Source: Paragonimus skrjabini miyazakii
Lineage: Eukaryota; Platyhelminthes; Trematoda; Plagiorchiida; Troglotrematidae
Length of the DNA: 64,000 nt
Assembly: GCA_014338405.1 (NCBI GenBank)
Contig: JTDE01021153.1
Coordinates: 105,201-169,200, forward strand
Direction of reading: 5' to 3'
The notes beneath the pieces were generated by a model. That model saw only the letters and a program-made list of their open reading frames with translations, was not told the origin of the DNA and searched no databases. The stretch's first letter is position 1; the number at the start of each line of letters is the position of its first letter. The translations under genes and the position numbers were made by a program. Shown here one piece after another: positions 60,050 through 64,000 of this stretch.

Positions 60050-60349
60050 ATGACCCGTAATCGTTTAAACCAGCATTGGCCTTGTCTTAATTTGGAGAAG
60101 CATGCCTGGAAACGTACTCGAGATTTACAATGTCACATTTGTTATGGATGGCCCTATCGTGCTTGCGCTTCAGTAACTGTAAAACTATACGACTACCTCA
60201 GAAGAATCGAGTCGGATCGAGTAAGGTTCTGCTGTCCCAAACGTTGCCGCGCGAGAACCAAATTGAGTCGGTTTCCCCAAAGTAAGCTATCGCAGCTGCT
60301 GCGGTTTGTGCCCAGTGTTCGTCAGGTTCTCTCACTTGACTCGAACTAG
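60050..60349 (+). pseudogene. PHD-like zinc-finger ORF of a retroelement (tentative)
   Basis: 99 residues with CHICYGWPYRACASVTVKLY then DYLRRIESDRVRFCCPKRC. The C-x2-C ... C ... W/F-x-C-x-x-x-C pattern with a YDYLRR helix resembles the PHD-like finger known in fluke LINE first ORFs. There is no methionine-to-stop context or splice support for a cellular gene. It lies next to a LINE endonuclease fragment of opposite orientation. Confidence 0.4.
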
Positions 60350-60407
60350 ACAAATTGTTCGCCAATGCTTCCCAGTAAGCGTTCTTTACATTATCTCCGC
60401 TCGAAAG

Positions 60408-61140
60408 TTACTTAAGTACCTTACATTTACGAATATATGACCAGTAGGCAAAACGGACAAGATAACTATTATGATCCGAGTCCAGATGGTTGTTCCAGAA
60501 TGCATGGAAGTATTTAACGAAGTGACTGTGACTGTTATATGTTCGCGTTATGTCCACGGCTAAGGAGCATAGACAGGTCTCCATGTAACATAATAACTGT
60601 TGAAATGCAATGATCCAAATATACAGTCCGTAGAGCAGCAACAATCTGTCACAATTGTCAGTACGTGCCCGGACGCTAAGCATACCTCCCAGCCGCTTCC
60701 TCTCTGGAAAGCGACAACCAAGCTGAGCTTTAAAATCATCAGCTAGTATGAGGACATTAGTGTTTAGCCGACAAGGACGTCGCAGAACGCATCTTTGGTG
60801 GCATTCGAACAGCCATCCGTCGGGATGTACGCCGAAATAATGAATACCCAACGCTTTCCTGGCTTGTGCTGACAAACTAGCCAAGATATGGTGTCTGACA
60901 GCGCATAGGCGAATGTTCACTGGGACCCAGTCGAGCAAACACTGCTCTGCTATGGAACTTGGTGCGACCCCCAATACAGCTTGACCGCGAGATTCAACTT
61001 GAGTGTCATCAGAGACCCTGAGAGAGAAGCGCCAGAATCGACAGTTATCTAGAGGTGAGCTCAAGTAAACAACGGTGTTGGAATCGTAGACTCGCATCAC
61101 CGGGCACAGAAAACGCCAAGGTCTATACTTAAGACAGTAC
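60408..61140 (-). pseudogene. RTE-like LINE endonuclease fragment
   Basis: A 230-residue open frame with SRGQAVLGVAPSSIAEQCLL then DWVPVNIRLCAVR, LNTNVLILADDFKAQLGCRF (the D-x-N motif mutated to DDFK), RARTDNCDRLLLL and DSDHNSYLVRF (SDH motif). It matches the endonuclease at 55.1-56.1 kb in plan. The long open frame shows it is fairly young, but the RT part is missing. Confidence 0.8.
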
Positions 61141-61219
61141 TTATCAGAGTAGGTTGCTGACCAACTTGTCGTACGGTGCAGACACTAAGGATGCCAGTGT
61201 TTACCAGTTATCTTGGTTT

Positions 61220-62460
61220 TTATTTTAAAAAAACAATTACCACCTGACGGCACAGAGGAAGTACGAAACTTGAGTGTCGGGTGCAAAATAGGAGAAAGTC
61301 GCAATGGATAATTAATATCATTGTTGGGAGAAGGAAAACTTCTGATACTCCCCGGTTGTATATGCCACGAAAGCAGTTGATCTGAAGGACCTCATCCCGA
61401 GTCTGGCAAGCGAGACAACAGGAGACACGGATTTTTTGGAGAACCTTACCCGGAGCCAACGAAGGGCTTGTCTAGGACGCGGTGGGTAAGACATTAATGT
61501 CTGATTGAGCATCGCTGCGTGCAGTGGATGTATCTGACGCTAGATCAGGCTTTTGGGTGGTACCGGGTGATTTTCGACCGAAGTGGATAATACATTGGCG
61601 GTTACGGTTAACCTATGGGCGATCGGAGTGTTTTTGTTTGACGGCACCCTTTTCAACTATCCTCTCCCTGATTTGGAAGACAACGGCACAACTATAAAAA
61701 TTAGTTCTACCGTACGCTGATGAGATCGTGTCCAATCAACTAAGTAATCCTATGCGACCAGTTGTATGGGTTCGTAAAAAACCTAAGAATGTTTCTGCAT
61801 TTTATCTGACTGCTTTCCTTTGGTCTGCCTGACAAGGTTACACCTGGTAGGACCGAATTTCTAGTCAGCATGGCCCTCCAAATCAATACAGTGCACAAGG
61901 TTGGTGACTACGTTAAGTTAGCAGAATAGATCAGGATAGCAGAAAAGGTCAGGATTACAGAAAGCACCAAGTGCAGAGTAAGTGTGAGTCTAACAATGTT
62001 TTCGGTAAATGAAAATCTAGCAGTGTTTTAAAACGATATCCAGAAGCACAGCTAACGAAATTAGAAAGGCTGTTCTAGCGGTCTATAGGAAAAGAATCGT
62101 TCGGGGAAACTTCGAAGACGGAACTTGAAAAGCCTCTTGGCATGCCCATGTTGACCGTTGTCATCCGTCGCCATGAGAAATTGTTCTACAAGACCAAAGC
62201 TAAGGAACAAGTGTCTGGGAACTAAGTCACAGCGGAGTCGCCGAATTACAAACGGATGTCGACCAAGAATTGCAAGTCAAGACCCGTACGTTTCCTAAGC
62301 CTGTGACTAATTTGGCAACCACGCGCTGGATGAGATTCTATCAGTCGAGATTTGGATGTGCTAACTTCATCAGCTATGTGAAGGGCATCAGAAGACTTTA
62401 AACACAAATCACCAATAGAACAGGATGGGTCAAGGCCTCCCCAGGTTACGGGCGACAGAT
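61220..62460. repeat. Diverged repeat copy 2 (paired with 57.1-57.9 kb)
   Basis: Carries AACTTCTGATACTCCCCG, GGGCGATCGGAGTGTTTTTG and CAACTATAAAAA in the same order as copy 1. The plus-strand sequence at 62.0-62.4 kb has several short frames with no recognised domain. Confidence 0.4.
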
Positions 62461-62471
62461 ACGTTTCGCAT

Positions 62472-63110
62472 CTATACCTTTGAAATTTCTGAAGAGTACT
62501 TACTGAGTGAAGCAGTGTAGTGCTCCGGACAGTTAAACATTACGGTAGCGTGGTAATTTAATGCTAGAGAAGTTGCTATTTTAGGGTTATCAACCATCAA
62601 ATCCTCATTGGTAAGAACGTAATCCAGCCGAGATGATGATTGGCCGATTCGAAACCGTGTGTAATCATAAATGCGCTCCGTAAAATTCATGGAAACCACT
62701 GGTTTAAAAGGTTTGGGAGCCAATGAATCGTTTGGGCCCGCATGTAAGCCAACAAAGGAATCAACTTCGGGCAAGTCACTCATTACAGGAATATGAGAAT
62801 GCCCTAATGAAGCCAGTTTAACTTGAGGATGATTAGTTCATCACAAAGAAGGTCGGAAGACGATGGAGTGCACCAACTAGCCAACTGTCCGGGTGGATCA
62901 GTCTTACGGATTACCAGATGAACTCTGGTATTGCAGATAATACAGGATCGGTAAACTGGACAGCGTTTAGCGCAGTGTAGACATAGACAGATACATCGTC
63001 ACTTTTGCCAGACGCTCTACCAGCACAAAGTAGAAGCATGTTCTTTATCTCCAGTCCAGTCCACATGAAACAAATGGATCGAGGATTCAACAACAATAGA
63101 GTTCCTTTAG
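62472..63110 (-). pseudogene. CR1-like LINE endonuclease fragment
   Basis: Minus-strand frame with ERIYDYTRFRIGQSSSRLDY then VLTNEDLMVD, followed by SLALNYHATVMFN: the TRFR-GQ-PSRLDYVFTNEELMVD and L--SDHAVLMF motifs at the end of CR1-type endonucleases (the SDH is mutated to NYH). Upstream frames (SGKSDDVSVYVYTALNAVQF) look like the middle of the same domain (GGGVAIY). Different family from the RTE-like copies. Confidence 0.7.
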
Positions 63111-64000
63111 TTCACTCAACTTGTTAGGAAGATTCGGAGCACAAGTATATGGGCATTTTAAACACTTAACAATCAAACGGTCGGCAGGATCCGAGCCAGA
63201 CAAACACAATTCCATGTTTACTTGGCAAACGACTATACTGAGTGGTGCCTTCAGTTCGATTCAAGAGCACATGCTCCTTCGGAACACTACATGGTCCATA
63301 ACAGGGTTTTTTTGAGCATCAAGCGCCTTCAACCAAGGATTGTGCGTACTGCGCGGAACGATTGAAAGTGAATTACTACTTTACTGATTGCTGTCTGCAA
63401 AGTTCCGTAAGTAATATAAGCTTATGCCGCGACAATTTGAGAAGATGAAAGCTTCATTTCAATTAACAGACCAGAAAACCCGTTTTTGTGGATGAATATT
63501 CGACCGCATTACATCGTGTAGGAGCTATAACGTCCGCTATATATGGCCGATGCTTTCCTGGAGTAGACGTGACAGGATTTATAGACCCCGTCACGGAGAC
63601 AGAGGGTATAGATTAATCTGGACCCTGTCTTCAAAGAAAAAATACTGAATGCCGATTTATTAACCGTCAGAAAGTACCGTGTTAACGTGACAGACACGTT
63701 TTTCAAGTTGTTCGCAATAACGACGAAAGAAATACGTCGTGAGATGCTCACATTTCGAAATGTTAACACGAGTTACGATTCAGCGATTGATACACGGGTT
63801 CAAGGCAGAGGCCCAAGGGTCCCGGATCCAGTCGATTTAACTTGTTCAATGTCAAACGGGCGTCTGTTGATCTGAAAGGCATTCATGGAAAACAGGGTGT
63901 AGCACCGCTCTTGGGAATTACAGTAAATATCACAAAACAAGCTAAGATTACTCGTATTAAAGGTGTAACGTTTTGCACACTATTTTCTATTTCAAAATTC
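63111..64000. other. Right end of the window; nothing recognised
   Basis: Short ORFs on both strands without motifs; possibly the 5' part of the CR1-like element on the minus strand. Confidence 0.35.

Noticed and set aside
1..64000. CRISPR arrays, bacterial operons, rRNA genes
   Set aside because: No regularly spaced short repeats, no operon-like gene packing and no rRNA motifs; the window is eukaryotic.

Overview
The window is animal genomic DNA, almost certainly from a digenean fluke (trematode) with a large, repeat-filled genome. The evidence is one spliced gene with kilobase-scale introns, many decayed RTE-like and CR1-like LINEs that look like fluke families, a tRNA-headed SINE, and a short Pol III-type element carrying a hammerhead ribozyme like the schistosome SM-alpha family. 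The species cannot be fixed from the sequence. A 100-base run of N at 43292-43391 marks an assembly gap.

One gene explains nearly all the coding signal. It is the orthologue of the E3 ubiquitin ligase HECTD1 on the minus strand, from a start codon at 47104-47102 down to an exon ending at 598, and it runs off the left edge. I placed 15 coding exons whose phases agree at every junction. They give about 6,013 coding bases (about 2,004 residues): an armadillo/HEAT-like N terminus, ankyrin repeats, a central helical region, a SUN-like domain and an acidic linker. The MIB/HERC2-type domain and catalytic HECT domain expected from the family were not found and should lie beyond position 1. Two parts look lineage-specific: a 1,063-base exon (18062-17000) and an acidic exon (4078-3605). 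One small exon between 36302 and 31162 may be missing from the model. The first coding intron uses a GC donor.

The introns, 100 to about 9,600 bases long, hold the repeats. Intron 14 carries two copies of the ribozyme SINE, one with a decayed hammerhead. Intron 9 has a plus-strand LINE with an intact YADD motif. Intron 7 has several LINE 3' ends and a decayed tRNA-like SINE. Intron 5 has a chimeric LINE mosaic (34.1-36.1 kb). Intron 4 has a LINE (37.5-39.6 kb) and a composite SINE with a near-perfect palindrome. Intron 3 has the assembly gap, an intact-looking hammerhead ribozyme, an LTR-like segment and a small inverted pair of LINE 3' ends.

Upstream of HECTD1 (47.1-64 kb) there is one unrecognised ORF with a signal peptide (48351-47863) and then almost only mobile elements: decayed RTE-like copies on both strands, a second copy of the chimeric mosaic (59.7-58.0 kb), a solo LTR with 5-base target-site duplications, and CR1-like endonuclease remains. 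No second confident cellular gene was found.
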